From contig NZ_JABASR010000005.1 of NCBI RefSeq assembly GCF_016107525.1, positions 62,001 through 126,000 of the forward strand: a stretch of DNA of 64,000 nucleotides, in the 5' to 3' direction. How positions within the stretch are numbered: position 1 is the first letter of the stretch; each line of letters starts with the position of its first letter. Made by a program: the position numbers and the translations under genes. Source of the DNA: Psychrobacter aquimaris (GTDB taxonomy: Bacteria > Pseudomonadota > Gammaproteobacteria > Pseudomonadales > Moraxellaceae). Below are positions 43,660 to 52,202 of the stretch, piece after piece. The notes below the pieces were generated by a model. That model did not search any database. It saw only the letters and a program-made list of their open reading frames with translations, and was not told where the DNA came from.

Positions 43660-45828
43660 CTAATCATGCTGGTGATAATGTGGGTCGTGCTTGACTGGTA
43701 TGATAACTAAAAATCTGGTATGTCCATTCAACGTATCAGTAATGATGCGCCCTTGGTGTGCGGTAACGATTTGTGATACTAGGGATAAGCCCAGTCCAGA
43801 GCCTTTATTTTTTTGTTGCAAACGCACAAATGGGCTAAATACTTCTTCACGTTTGTCTTCCGGAATACCCGTACCTTCATCAATCACTGCCAATACCGCA
43901 TACTTCGGTAATGGGCGTATAGGGTCGGTTTTGGCTTTTTTTAGATGCTTGGCAAACAAGCCTTCTTTACGCGGTGTACTGAGCACTTCTGTATGGTTTT
44001 GAGTGTTATTCTGAGCATCACCATTGTCGCGTGTACTGCCGCTTTTACTTATCACTACATCCTTAGACTTAGGAGTTGCATCATTGATGGCAGCACTATC
44101 AGCGTGACTAGTAATAACTCCAGACGGCTCTTCAGTTTCAGGAACTGCTTTCCAAATGACCTTTTTAATTTTGTCAGTCAAATCATTAGTAAAGTTATGA
44201 TAATTAGCAATCAATGAAGATTCACTCGTGCTTCCAGCTGTATCGTCACGGTGGACTAAGTTTGTCGCAGTGCTTGAGTCAGTTTGAATACTATCCGCAT
44301 CAGTAGATTCTATTAAGGTCGCGTGGGCTTCAATAGAATCAGTGTCGCTGTTGGTATTATGAATATCAGCCTTATCGATTTTCGTCTCTATGTTCACATC
44401 GGCATCGGTATCGGCATTGATATCACGATCAACCGCAATATTTTCTCCGTTTCTATATATCGGTGGTGCTGGCAACACCGTGATAGTATCCGGTGCTTCA
44501 GATTTAACTTTATCAGTAATATGAGAAGAGTCATTTAACTGCGTATGACTATGCGTATCGTTTTCATTGACATCGATTGGTTCGTGATAGGAGTCAAAAT
44601 CAGAGCTATTATAATCAGCAAAGCTACTGCAAACTATCGTTTGAAGCAGGTAATCAGGGATGGTATCTGCTTCATCAATAGCTTGCACACCATACAATAG
44701 TACCGTCACGGGTGGCTTACCATGTAGCATGGCATTGGTTAACAAGTTGCGAATCAAATGGGTCAACATCGATGACTGACCGTCGATCATAATGTGCTCA
44801 CCAATCAGAGTGGCTTCAGGATAATGTTGCCGTTCTTGATTCACCAGATCGTACAAGTCTAAGCTTTCAACTTGCTGCAAGGCATGGCCGGCGTCTAAAC
44901 GACTAACCAATAAGATACTTTCTACCAAATCGTTGAGCCCTGACAAATCACGGTTAATCGCTTGCGCGCGTTTATCGAATTTTGCTTTGGTATCAGGTGG
45001 TAGCCCCTCTGCGAGCATATCCATCATCTCAATCTGTAAGCGAATACGAGTAATGGGTGTACGTAGCTCATGAGAAGCATGTGCTAAGAGCAGGTTATTG
45101 GCATCGATAAGGTGTTCAATTTTTTGTGCTGCTTGGTTAAATCCCCGCGCTAGTGAGGCAATCTCATCGTTACCCCGAGCGTTCACCCGTACTGTAAAAT
45201 CGCCATCACCCAATTGCGCCATCTGCTGGCTCATCTGATTGATACGCCAAGTGATGGTACGAGCGATCCACCATAGAACGCCTGCCATAATAAGTAACAG
45301 TAGTAGTGTGCCGGTAAATAAATTCAGTGCAGAAGAGAGTACTGGTTTTTTAGGCGGTAAGCGTGATTCATATAACAGCGTATAGCCCGTGTTACTATCA
45401 ACCTGAACTTGCTTGGTAGGAGAGGTATCTGCTAAAGAAGGAAAAACGCGTGAAAATAAAGAGGGCGGTGCGGGTAACTCCAACGGCAAATCGCTGTTGT
45501 CGGTTTGCATCAGCAATCGACCTTCGCTGTCATACAAGCCCATCTTTGCTTGCAATGATTCATCAAAGATATCAAAGCTCTTTTTGACCACTGCTAGCAT
45601 AAAACGTGATTGTAGACGGTTGTCCTTGCTAACAGAGATATTCAGCTCATGCAAAAATGGGTCTATTTGTCCTAGAATCTGTGTGGCCAATACTTCTGAT
45701 CGAATACTTGCATCTTTATCGTGCACAAGTTGCGTCAAGAGCACCATCGCCACTGCAAATAAGATAAGTGCCAGCATGACACTGGCAAATAACTTAGCAA
45801 ATACCGAACGAAAACCCAAATGTTGCAT
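43660..45828 (-). CDS. Sensor histidine kinase with a 260-residue insert in its ATPase domain
   Basis: A 722-residue inner-membrane kinase. Two membrane segments (about 13-33 and 168-188) enclose a 135-residue periplasmic sensor. A HAMP domain follows (about 190-240) and the dimerisation helix carries the phosphorylated His, H253, in HASHELRTP. The N box (LIRNLLTNAML, N361-N365) is at about 358-368 and the G1 box is VIDEGTGIP at 648-656, with the G2 box GSGLGLSL at 677-684. Between N box and G1, about residues 385-640 are Asp/Ser/Thr/Asn-rich and appear disordered. Normally this spacing is about 40 residues. It likely phosphorylates the response regulator encoded immediately upstream. Confidence 0.92.
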   Translation of the reverse strand: MQHLGFRSVFAKLFASVMLALILFAVAMVLLTQLVHDKDASIRSEVLATQILGQIDPFLHELNISVSKDNRLQSRFMLAVVKKSFDIFDESLQAKMGLYDSEGRLLMQTDNSDLPLELPAPPSLFSRVFPSLADTSPTKQVQVDSNTGYTLLYESRLPPKKPVLSSALNLFTGTLLLLLIMAGVLWWIARTITWRINQMSQQMAQLGDGDFTVRVNARGNDEIASLARGFNQAAQKIEHLIDANNLLLAHASHELRTPITRIRLQIEMMDMLAEGLPPDTKAKFDKRAQAINRDLSGLNDLVESILLVSRLDAGHALQQVESLDLYDLVNQERQHYPEATLIGEHIMIDGQSSMLTHLIRNLLTNAMLHGKPPVTVLLYGVQAIDEADTIPDYLLQTIVCSSFADYNSSDFDSYHEPIDVNENDTHSHTQLNDSSHITDKVKSEAPDTITVLPAPPIYRNGENIAVDRDINADTDADVNIETKIDKADIHNTNSDTDSIEAHATLIESTDADSIQTDSSTATNLVHRDDTAGSTSESSLIANYHNFTNDLTDKIKKVIWKAVPETEEPSGVITSHADSAAINDATPKSKDVVISKSGSTRDNGDAQNNTQNHTEVLSTPRKEGLFAKHLKKAKTDPIRPLPKYAVLAVIDEGTGIPEDKREEVFSPFVRLQQKNKGSGLGLSLVSQIVTAHQGRIITDTLNGHTRFLVIIPVKHDPHYHQHD

Positions 45829-45931
45829 TAAAACATCTCTACTATCAGCCCTTTATATCGAATCATACTTTTAATTTGAATCAAAAAATCAAAAATATGG
45901 TTTTTCTCGATTGTTTGGCTGTTTTTTATGA

Positions 45932-46654
45932 TCAAACCTGATCAGTGGCAAATTGATAACCGACACCGCGTACTGTAATAATACGCTTTGGCTGGCGTGG
46001 ATTGTCTTCGATTAAAGCACGCAGACGCGAGATATGAACATCAATGGCACGATCAATGTTGTCTGAGCTGTCATCATTGGGCATGGCTTGCCATAGTTGC
46101 TCGCGATTCAGTACTTTACCAGAATGAGTGGCAAAATAATGCAATAATTGGAACTGATGTGTCGTTAAACGGACAGGCTCATCATCGATGGTCACTTCAT
46201 GACTGTCAGGGAACACACTTAGGCGACCAAAGGTCAAGCTGTCAGATTGGCTGTCTGCTTGATTGGGTTGCTCATGGCGACGAATAACCGCGCGGATGCG
46301 GGCAAGAAGTTCACGCGGTTCGAAAGGCTTAGCGATATAATCATCAGCACCCATCTCAAGACCTAGAACGCGATCCGTCGTATCCCCTTTTGCTGTCAAC
46401 ATGATAATAGGTACTTTGTTGGTCATGTTGTTTTTGTTGCCGCGAATTTTTTGACAGACTTGCATACCGTCCATATCAGGTAGCATCAAGTCGAGCACGA
46501 CCAAATCAATATCCCGCTCTTTGGTATCCAATAGATCAAGCCCTTCTTGACCTAGACCGGCATGATGGACGTCGTAATAATTCATGGTCAGGTAATCGCT
46601 GATTAATTCAGCTAGATCAGGATCATCTTCAATTAATAAAATCTGCTTGCTCAT
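45932..46654 (-). CDS. OmpR-family response regulator
   Basis: A 240-residue regulator. The receiver domain has the acidic pair EDD at 9-11, the phospho-acceptor Asp in LVVLDLMLPDMDG (about D55), a Thr/Ser in MLTAKGD and Lys in YIAKPF. The winged-helix DNA-binding domain follows (EVTIDDEPVRLTTHQFQLL to GVGYQF). It pairs with the histidine kinase downstream. GAGG precedes the ATG. The genes it controls are not visible; the adjacent adaptor gene is one possible target. Confidence 0.94.
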   Translation of the reverse strand: MSKQILLIEDDPDLAELISDYLTMNYYDVHHAGLGQEGLDLLDTKERDIDLVVLDLMLPDMDGMQVCQKIRGNKNNMTNKVPIIMLTAKGDTTDRVLGLEMGADDYIAKPFEPRELLARIRAVIRRHEQPNQADSQSDSLTFGRLSVFPDSHEVTIDDEPVRLTTHQFQLLHYFATHSGKVLNREQLWQAMPNDDSSDNIDRAIDVHISRLRALIEDNPRQPKRIITVRGVGYQFATDQV

Positions 46655-46956
46655 GGGTTATCCTCTAGTTGTTGTTATGAGTGGCCAAACGTGTCATCTG
46701 CTTTGATGTTCTGTATCACGATAAATACATCGATGACTTTAGGAACTCGAACATTTAAACGATTAAGCCTCTAGGCTCTCAAACTTTCTAAGATTTCTCA
46801 AACTTTCAAAATAATTGAATTATTCAAGTAATACAAACAATTCAGAATACTCGGTTAATGCTATATATCATACGGCCATATTGCCTAATTTAGCAGTTAC
46901 AAAACAAGAGAGGCTTTGTTAATGTTTCTACACAATGTAACTGTCAGCATTCATAG
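46655..46956. other. Intergenic region, 302 bases, no gene seen
   Basis: Lies between the adaptor stop and the response regulator start, both minus. AT-rich with short CTTTC-type repeats. No hairpin with T run or convincing operator was found. Confidence 0.4.
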
Positions 46957-48249
46957 CTATGAGACACTGACTTTTTTACCTTTAGAATCAATCGGTAAAT
47001 CAGCCAAACAAATTAAACTGTCGTTGCTAATACCTGCGATTAAATACTGCTTTGTGATAGGGTCATATTCGATTACTTCAATAGGCTGACGTATCAGACG
47101 CTGATCTTGGCCAATAATCCAAACGTTAGCAGTTAAAGGTCTAAGAGGTTTATATGGTGACGTTTGTAATTCTGTCAAGTCGACATCGTGCAGCGCGCGC
47201 TTAGGTACGATAGTACCCACATCTATTTGCCCATAATTAACCCGCCCCGTGACTTTCATATCTGGCAATAATTTGTCTTGACTTACTTCATTATCAATGA
47301 CATTAACATAGACCAACAGCTTCTTCGGCTGGCTGGTCGCTGTCAGCTTACTGACTTGTCCCGTAAATTTGTCCGACATACCTTCAACTGTAAAATTGAC
47401 AGTCTGGCCAACTGAAAGTTGCGGTTCTGCTTGAATAGGTAAGGTGGCGATAAAGTGTAATTTAGTCTCATCACTAAGCTGTAATAAAGGCGTGCGCGCT
47501 TCTACTTTTTGACCTGTTTTGGCATATAAGTTTTTTACGCGACCTGAAAAACTGGCACGCACAGTGACCAAGTTATACTGATTGTGCTGAGGCTTTGAAT
47601 TCGTCGTGCTATCAGCGCTAGTTTTATCATTGTTTTTAGGGTTGCTCACAGCTACGTTTGCTACTGAATCTTTTTTGTCAGCACTTGGGATGTTCTTCGC
47701 GGTTGTTGCGCTATTTTCTGCTGTAGGCTGACTAGGTTTAGACGCGGTGTCTGTATCTTGTGAGCGTGTTTGCTTTACATCAATAGCATCGTTAGCTCTT
47801 TCAGAATCTGGTGCAACGTTGTTTGATTCCGAAGATTGTGCCTTGGTTGGGTTGGATACATCTGCTGCTTTGCTCTCTGCCTGCACACGTCGAACAATGA
47901 GCAATGGCGTATCTTTTTCTACCCATTGACCCTCAGTAACCAGTACTTCTTCGACTTTAATAGGGTGGGCAGCGATAAGCTTAGTCTGTTTAATAGGCTC
48001 AATCTTACCTTGTAAGCCGAGACTGGGCTGATAACGTGAAGGTTTTATACTCAATATATGATCTGGCGTCATGGTCACACTATCGTCAGTAATGACAATT
48101 GGGCTATTTACAGTTTCACTGTTGTTATCTGTCACAGATTCATTGGTAGGCGGCGATGGCTGACAGGCAGCAAGAAGCAAAGCACTCAGTAGATAGGTGC
48201 TATTTTTTAAAAGTTTAGAAGCTGTCATAGCAGTCACCATAGTAATCAT
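46957..48249 (-). CDS. Lipoprotein membrane-fusion (RND/HlyD-type) adaptor with a disordered linker
   Basis: Up to 430 residues. The N-terminus is a lipoprotein signal (LLSALLLAAC, Cys 29 counted from ATG 48249). Two half lipoyl domains are visible: IKQTKLIAAHPIKVEEVLVTEG, cited as IKVEEVLVTEGQWVEKDTPL, and VRASFSGRVKNLYAKTGQ with KVEARTPLLQL. A beta-barrel and a final membrane-proximal domain follow. Between the half lipoyl domains, residues 123-225 are Ser/Asn/Asp/Lys-rich and look disordered where pump adaptors normally have a helical hairpin. A minus-strand TATAAT sits just before ATG 48249, so translation may start instead at ATG 48240 or 48228. No inner-membrane pump gene is in the window. 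Confidence 0.7.
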   Translation of the reverse strand: MITMVTAMTASKLLKNSTYLLSALLLAACQPSPPTNESVTDNNSETVNSPIVITDDSVTMTPDHILSIKPSRYQPSLGLQGKIEPIKQTKLIAAHPIKVEEVLVTEGQWVEKDTPLLIVRRVQAESKAADVSNPTKAQSSESNNVAPDSERANDAIDVKQTRSQDTDTASKPSQPTAENSATTAKNIPSADKKDSVANVAVSNPKNNDKTSADSTTNSKPQHNQYNLVTVRASFSGRVKNLYAKTGQKVEARTPLLQLSDETKLHFIATLPIQAEPQLSVGQTVNFTVEGMSDKFTGQVSKLTATSQPKKLLVYVNVIDNEVSQDKLLPDMKVTGRVNYGQIDVGTIVPKRALHDVDLTELQTSPYKPLRPLTANVWIIGQDQRLIRQPIEVIEYDPITKQYLIAGISNDSLICLADLPIDSKGKKVSVS

Positions 48250-48918
48250 CGCTTTATTATATAGTGAATTGCAACTGGGTGAAATAATTGCAGAAAACTT
48301 AATGAACAGGTGACAATAAGGCTGTTAAACCCAGTGGTTAGATACGCTAGTAGCGACAGCAAGTCTGAACAAATTTTTATATTACTGACCAGTTCGAATA
48401 TTGGCTCAGTCATGACTGGAAAATAGTCGATAACTGTGCTAAAACAAACATAACAAAATACAATGATACATTTTTATTACAAAATAAAATTATTCAGCAA
48501 TGTGTCTATCGTTTCTATATAATGCAGAAATATCATAAGGTTGATGGTTTTTCTACTTGGGGCTTGTCATCTTTTATAGTAATGGTAATAACCAATAAAA
48601 GGTGAGTTAAACTGCTTTAAAGCAAATACGGTTTCAGTAGGCGATAATAAAGGCAAAATAAGTCGTCTAAAAAGCCAGATATTTGGTGCAATTTAGTAAG
48701 CTTATTAATTAGAAAGTGCGTATAGTAACCCATGTTGACGCTCTGTTTGACAGGCCGATACTGGCAGATGATATGTTGGCTGCCCTAACACATGGTAATG
48801 CAAATTTAGCGGCTCGTATCAATCGAATAATAAATGATATGACAAGTTGAAATAACCGTTAAAGTCTTGCATTGATGGATAGTATTAAGAATAAATAGTC
48901 GTTTATAGGACACTGATA
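48250..48918. other. Divergent intergenic region, 669 bases, with a short candidate ORF
   Basis: Between the adaptor and pilG. AT-rich. A TATAAT at 48518-48523 lacks a good -35. A short frame at 48716-48850 (listed separately) reads protein-like, and another at about 48607-48696 ends with SRLKSQIFGAI but has no start. Part of the region could be the remains of a small gene. No terminator seen. Confidence 0.35.
48716..48850 (+). CDS. Possible 44-residue ORF or gene remnant upstream of pilG
   Basis: The frame GTG-to-TGA encodes VDALFDRPILADDMLAALTH, then GNANLAARINRIINDMTS. The composition is protein-like with regular amphipathic helices, unlike the surrounding AT-rich DNA. No clear ribosome site precedes the GTG, and a stop precedes it immediately. 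It ends 68 bases before pilG. It may be the end of a decayed gene, or a small gene in the pil cluster. No family recognised. Confidence 0.25.
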   Translation: MRIVTHVDALFDRPILADDMLAALTHGNANLAARINRIINDMTS

Positions 48919-49296
48919 ATGGAAAATAATTTTGATGGTTTAAAAGTAATGGTGATTGATGATTCAAAAACCATTCGCCGTACTGCAGAGACTTTATTAC
49001 AAAAAGCAGGTTGTGAAGTTGTGACTGCCATTGATGGTTTTGATGCTTTAGCAAAAATTGTTGATAACAATCCAGATATTATTTTTGTTGACATCATGAT
49101 GCCGCGTTTGGATGGCTATCAGACTTGTGCGCTGATAAAAAACAACCCTGATTATGCCAACAAACCTGTAATTATGTTGTCATCTAAAGATGGTTTATTC
49201 GATAAAGCACGTGGTCGTATTGTGGGTTCGGATGAGTATTTGACCAAGCCGTTTAGTAAAGATGAGCTGTTTGAGGCAATCAACCAGTACCGCTAA
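48919..49296 (+). CDS. pilG: Twitching-motility response regulator PilG
   Basis: A 125-residue stand-alone receiver. The acidic pair is in MVIDDSKTIRRT, the phospho-Asp in IIFVDIMMPRLDGYQT, and the conserved Ser/Lys in MLSSKDG and LTKPFSK. The pattern SKTIRRTAETLL is typical of PilG, which in Pseudomonas receives phosphate from ChpA, supports pilus extension and helps activate CyaB. It opens the pilG-H-I-J-K-chpA-B-C cluster. The gap of 280 bases to pilH is unusually large. Confidence 0.93.
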   Translation: MENNFDGLKVMVIDDSKTIRRTAETLLQKAGCEVVTAIDGFDALAKIVDNNPDIIFVDIMMPRLDGYQTCALIKNNPDYANKPVIMLSSKDGLFDKARGRIVGSDEYLTKPFSKDELFEAINQYR

Positions 49297-49309
49297 TATA
49301 AATAAATCC

Positions 49310-49345
49310 ACTTGTAGACATATCACTAAATGTCGTCTTACAAGT
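49310..49345. promoter_or_regulatory. Hairpin in the pilG-pilH spacer
   Basis: ACTTGTA (49310-49316) pairs with TACAAGT (49339-49345), and inside it GACAT pairs with ATGTC, leaving a bulge. There is no T run, so termination is weak at best. It is followed by a TATAAT at 49375-49380 with poor -35, which could restart transcription for pilH. mRNA processing is another possibility. Confidence 0.3.
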
Positions 49346-49576
49346 TGGTATGATTTATGCATGGCTATGCTTTATATAATCAGATAAATTGGGCTAGACA
49401 TTGCGGTCAAGGGACTTAGTATTAGCAAAATATGACTAATAACGGCTCAACATTTAATCGCAACTGTTAAGAGAGTTACTCTGCCATGCATTTGTGGCGT
49501 GCTACTTTCAGTCGGGTTGTCTCAATAATATAACAAAATATCCTTATGGATATTTTCGAAAATAAAGGAAATCCCT

Positions 49577-49939
49577 ATGACTACTGTTTTAGTCATTGAC
49601 GACTCGCCATCTGAGATGGCGAAATTTCGCGATATGCTGGCTAGACATAATTTTAAAGTATTAGAGGCCATAAATGGTGAACAAGGGTGTCAGATGGCCA
49701 TTGATCACTTACCAGATGTTATTTTAATGGATGTGGTTATGCCTGAAATGAACGGTTTTCAGGCCACTCGAAAAATTACTAGAGGTAAAACCACCGCTCA
49801 TATTCCAGTGATTATGATCAGTACCAAAAATCAGGAAACCGATCGAGTTTGGGGAAAGCGCCAAGGCGCTAAAGAGTATATGGCCAAGCCTGTTGACGAA
49901 AATGAATTGGTTAATATCATTCGTAAAGTAATGGAGTAG
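49577..49939 (+). CDS. pilH: Twitching-motility response regulator PilH
   Basis: A 120-residue receiver with LVIDDSPSEMAKFRDML, phospho-Asp in VILMDVVMPEMNGFQATR and MISTKNQETDRVWGKRQGAKEYMAKP, the last part of which (DRVWGKRQGAKEY) is the usual PilH signature. PilH acts opposite to PilG, aiding pilus retraction in Pseudomonas, probably as a phosphate sink. AAGGA lies before the ATG. It is three bases from pilI, so they are translationally close. Confidence 0.94.
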   Translation: MTTVLVIDDSPSEMAKFRDMLARHNFKVLEAINGEQGCQMAIDHLPDVILMDVVMPEMNGFQATRKITRGKTTAHIPVIMISTKNQETDRVWGKRQGAKEYMAKPVDENELVNIIRKVME

Positions 49940-49942
49940 ATT

Positions 49943-50473
49943 GTGGCTTCCAGAGGGTTTATTGAGCTTCTGCGTTTAGCAGACTTGGCACGTGCGCGCA
50001 AAAGTGGTCGCCGCGGTGGACAAGAGTATGACTGGCAAGGTGTGGTATTCGAGATTGGCGGGCAGCGGTTAGTTGCACCGATGGGTCAAGTATCAGAAGT
50101 ATTGGCCATGCCAGAGTATACCAGCTTGCCTCTAGTGAAGCCTTGGATGCTAGGCATCGCCAATATCCGTGGACGCCTATTGCCAATCACCGATTTGTCC
50201 CAGTTTCTACAGGTTCCTAGTCGTTTAACGCAAATGAGCCAACGCAAAGTCATTGTCATTGAACATGACAATCTCTTTTCAGGACTGCTAGTCGATCAAG
50301 TTATTGGGATTGAACAATTTACGCATGATCAATACCGTGCAGAAGCTATAGAGCCTAATTCGCCCTTTGCCCCTTACAATCACGGTAAGTTCTTTAAAAA
50401 TGAGCAAGATTGGTATGTTTTTATGCCAAGCCTGCTTGCACAAGACCTGCAGTATACAGATGCTGCAATATAG
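49943..50473 (+). CDS. pilI: CheW-like adaptor PilI
   Basis: A 176-residue protein from GTG 49943, six bases after GGAG. The CheW domain includes VVFEIGGQRLVAPMGQVSEVL, cited as FEIGGQRLVAPMGQVSEV, PWMLGIANIRGRLLPITDL and SGLLVDQVIGI. It links the PilJ transducer to ChpA. Its TAG stop is the first three bases of a tandem repeat that fills the beginning of the spacer to pilJ. Confidence 0.92.
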   Translation: MASRGFIELLRLADLARARKSGRRGGQEYDWQGVVFEIGGQRLVAPMGQVSEVLAMPEYTSLPLVKPWMLGIANIRGRLLPITDLSQFLQVPSRLTQMSQRKVIVIEHDNLFSGLLVDQVIGIEQFTHDQYRAEAIEPNSPFAPYNHGKFFKNEQDWYVFMPSLLAQDLQYTDAAI

Positions 50474-50520
50474 CAGTCGATAGCAGTCGATAGCAGTCGA
50501 TAGCAGTCGATAGCAGTCGA
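50471..50520. repeat. Tandem repeat, five exact copies of a 10-bp unit
   Basis: TAGCAGTCGA occurs five times in a row, starting with the stop codon of pilI, and a degenerate sixth copy (TAACAGCGA) follows. The unit is unique in the window. It lies 170 bases before pilJ. Copy number can be expected to change by slippage, but with a 10-bp unit outside the coding region effects would be on spacing or RNA structure. Confidence 0.95.
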
Positions 50521-50690
50521 TAACAGCGATTGGGCTGCTATAACGATGACGAAATAATAGCGAATGACATGATACGGTTGGATGTCAGTATTCATACAGG
50601 CTTTGCTAATCACTGTTGTTTTTATAACAATAAGATTGTCAAAGTCAGTCACGATGAGACTTTGATGATTGTTTGAAAGGAATACGTACG

Positions 50691-52106
50691 ATGAGTGATG
50701 TTATAAAGAAACCTGTAGCTGGTACGACCAATACAACAGCGGATGGCAAGGACGCTAACAGCAAGTGGAAATTGTTGTTAGGGTTTTTTGTGCTAATAAG
50801 TTTGGCCTGCCTGATTTGGCTAGTCAATTCGTTATCGTCAGTAAGTCAGTACTTGGCTGATTTTAATCAATCCGTTACTTTACCAGCGATTATATTTGTC
50901 GTAGGGGTATTAGGTATTCTCTTTGCTCTGTATCAGCTACTGAAGCAGCGTGGGGGTTCAGAGCGTCTACTCATTGAAAAAGAAACCTTGCGTCGTCGTC
51001 AGGAAGCAGAAGCGGAATCTGAGCGAGCCCGTCAAATTCAAGAAGAAAACGAACGTAACCAGATTGCTATTCTGCGTTTACTTGATGAATTGGGTGATTT
51101 AGCAGAAGGTGATTTGACCGTTAATGCCACAGTATCAGAGGATTTTACTGGCGCAATTGCTGACTCAGTGAACTTTGCGATTGACCAATTACGTCAATTG
51201 GTTTTGGTTATCAACAACACGGCTGACCGCGTTTCGCAGTCTTCAGATCAAACACAGATGAATGCGGTTGAACTTGCTGAAGCATCTGAGCACCAAGCAC
51301 AAGAAATTGCTGGTGTATCAGCGGCTATTAATGAGATGACAGTATCGATTGACCAAGTTTCGAACAACGCCTCAGAATCGGCGACCGTTGCCCAGCGCTC
51401 AGTAGCCATCTCTCATAATGGAGCAGAAGTTGTACAGCGCTCTATTGAAGGTATGAACGTTATTCGTGATCAGATTCAAGAGACCTCAAAACGTATCAAG
51501 CGTCTTGGTGAATCTTCGCAAGAAATTGGTGATATCGTTGGTTTGATTAATGATATTGCTGACCAGACCAACGTTTTGGCATTGAATGCGGCTATTCAGG
51601 CATCGATGGCAGGTGAGGCTGGTCGGGGCTTTGCGGTTGTTGCCGATGAAGTTCAACGTCTTGCTGAGCGTTCAGCTAACGCTACCAAACAGATTGAAAC
51701 ATTGGTAAAAACCATTCAGGCAGATACCAACGAAGCGGTTATGTCAATGGAATCTACGACCTCTGAAGTTGTGCGCGGTGCACGTTTGGCAAAAGATGCT
51801 GGTGAAGCCCTAGAAGAAGTGCAGAGCGTTTCTAGTACCTTGGCTGATTTGATTCAAAACATTTCAAACGCCGCTTTGCAGCAGGCCGAGTCAGCTGGTC
51901 ACATCTCTCATACGATGAATATTATTCAAGATATCACCTCACAAACCTCTTCTGGCACGATGGCAACAGCACGTTCTATCGGAGAGCTGAGCGAAATGGC
52001 TGCAGCACTACAAGAGTCAGTCACTGGTTTTAAAGTATCAAACGATGATGAGCTACTAGAAAACGAGATGTTAGATACCGAAGAAACGTTATCAGCAAGT
52101 GTGTAA
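50691..52106 (+). CDS. pilJ: PilJ-like methyl-accepting transducer without periplasmic sensor domain
   Basis: A 471-residue protein from ATG 50691, after AAAGGA. Two membrane segments (26-48 and 65-84) are separated by only about 16 residues, so there is almost no periplasmic part. A HAMP-like region lies at about 125-170. The long cytoplasmic coiled coil has the PilJ hairpin tip [20 protein letters not shown] and [19 protein letters not shown]. Pseudomonas PilJ has about 680 residues with two periplasmic PilJ domains, which are missing here. Position between pilI and pilK fixes the identity. Signals must come through the membrane, the cytoplasmic segment (86-125) or other proteins. Confidence 0.9.
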   Translation: MSDVIKKPVAGTTNTTADGKDANSKWKLLLGFFVLISLACLIWLVNSLSSVSQYLADFNQSVTLPAIIFVVGVLGILFALYQLLKQRGGSERLLIEKETLRRRQEAEAESERARQIQEENERNQIAILRLLDELGDLAEGDLTVNATVSEDFTGAIADSVNFAIDQLRQLVLVINNTADRVSQSSDQTQMNAVELAEASEHQAQEIAGVSAAINEMTVSIDQVSNNASESATVAQRSVAISHNGAEVVQRSIEGMNVIRDQIQETSKRIKRLGESSQEIGDIVGLINDIADQTNVLALNAAIQASMAGEAGRGFAVVADEVQRLAERSANATKQIETLVKTIQADTNEAVMSMESTTSEVVRGARLAKDAGEALEEVQSVSSTLADLIQNISNAALQQAESAGHISHTMNIIQDITSQTSSGTMATARSIGELSEMAAALQESVTGFKVSNDDELLENEMLDTEETLSASV

Positions 52107-52202
52107 TGATAAGTGTGAACATCAAGTAAGTGTTAGATGACTGACCGTATTTAAATGAATGTGTTAATTAACATACTGTGCAAATAATGATGATTTGCAG
52201 CA

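Noticed and set aside
48607-48696. Second short frame upstream of pilG ending in SRLKSQIFGAI
   Set aside because: No start codon or ribosome site, and only about 30 codons; noted only as possible remnant.
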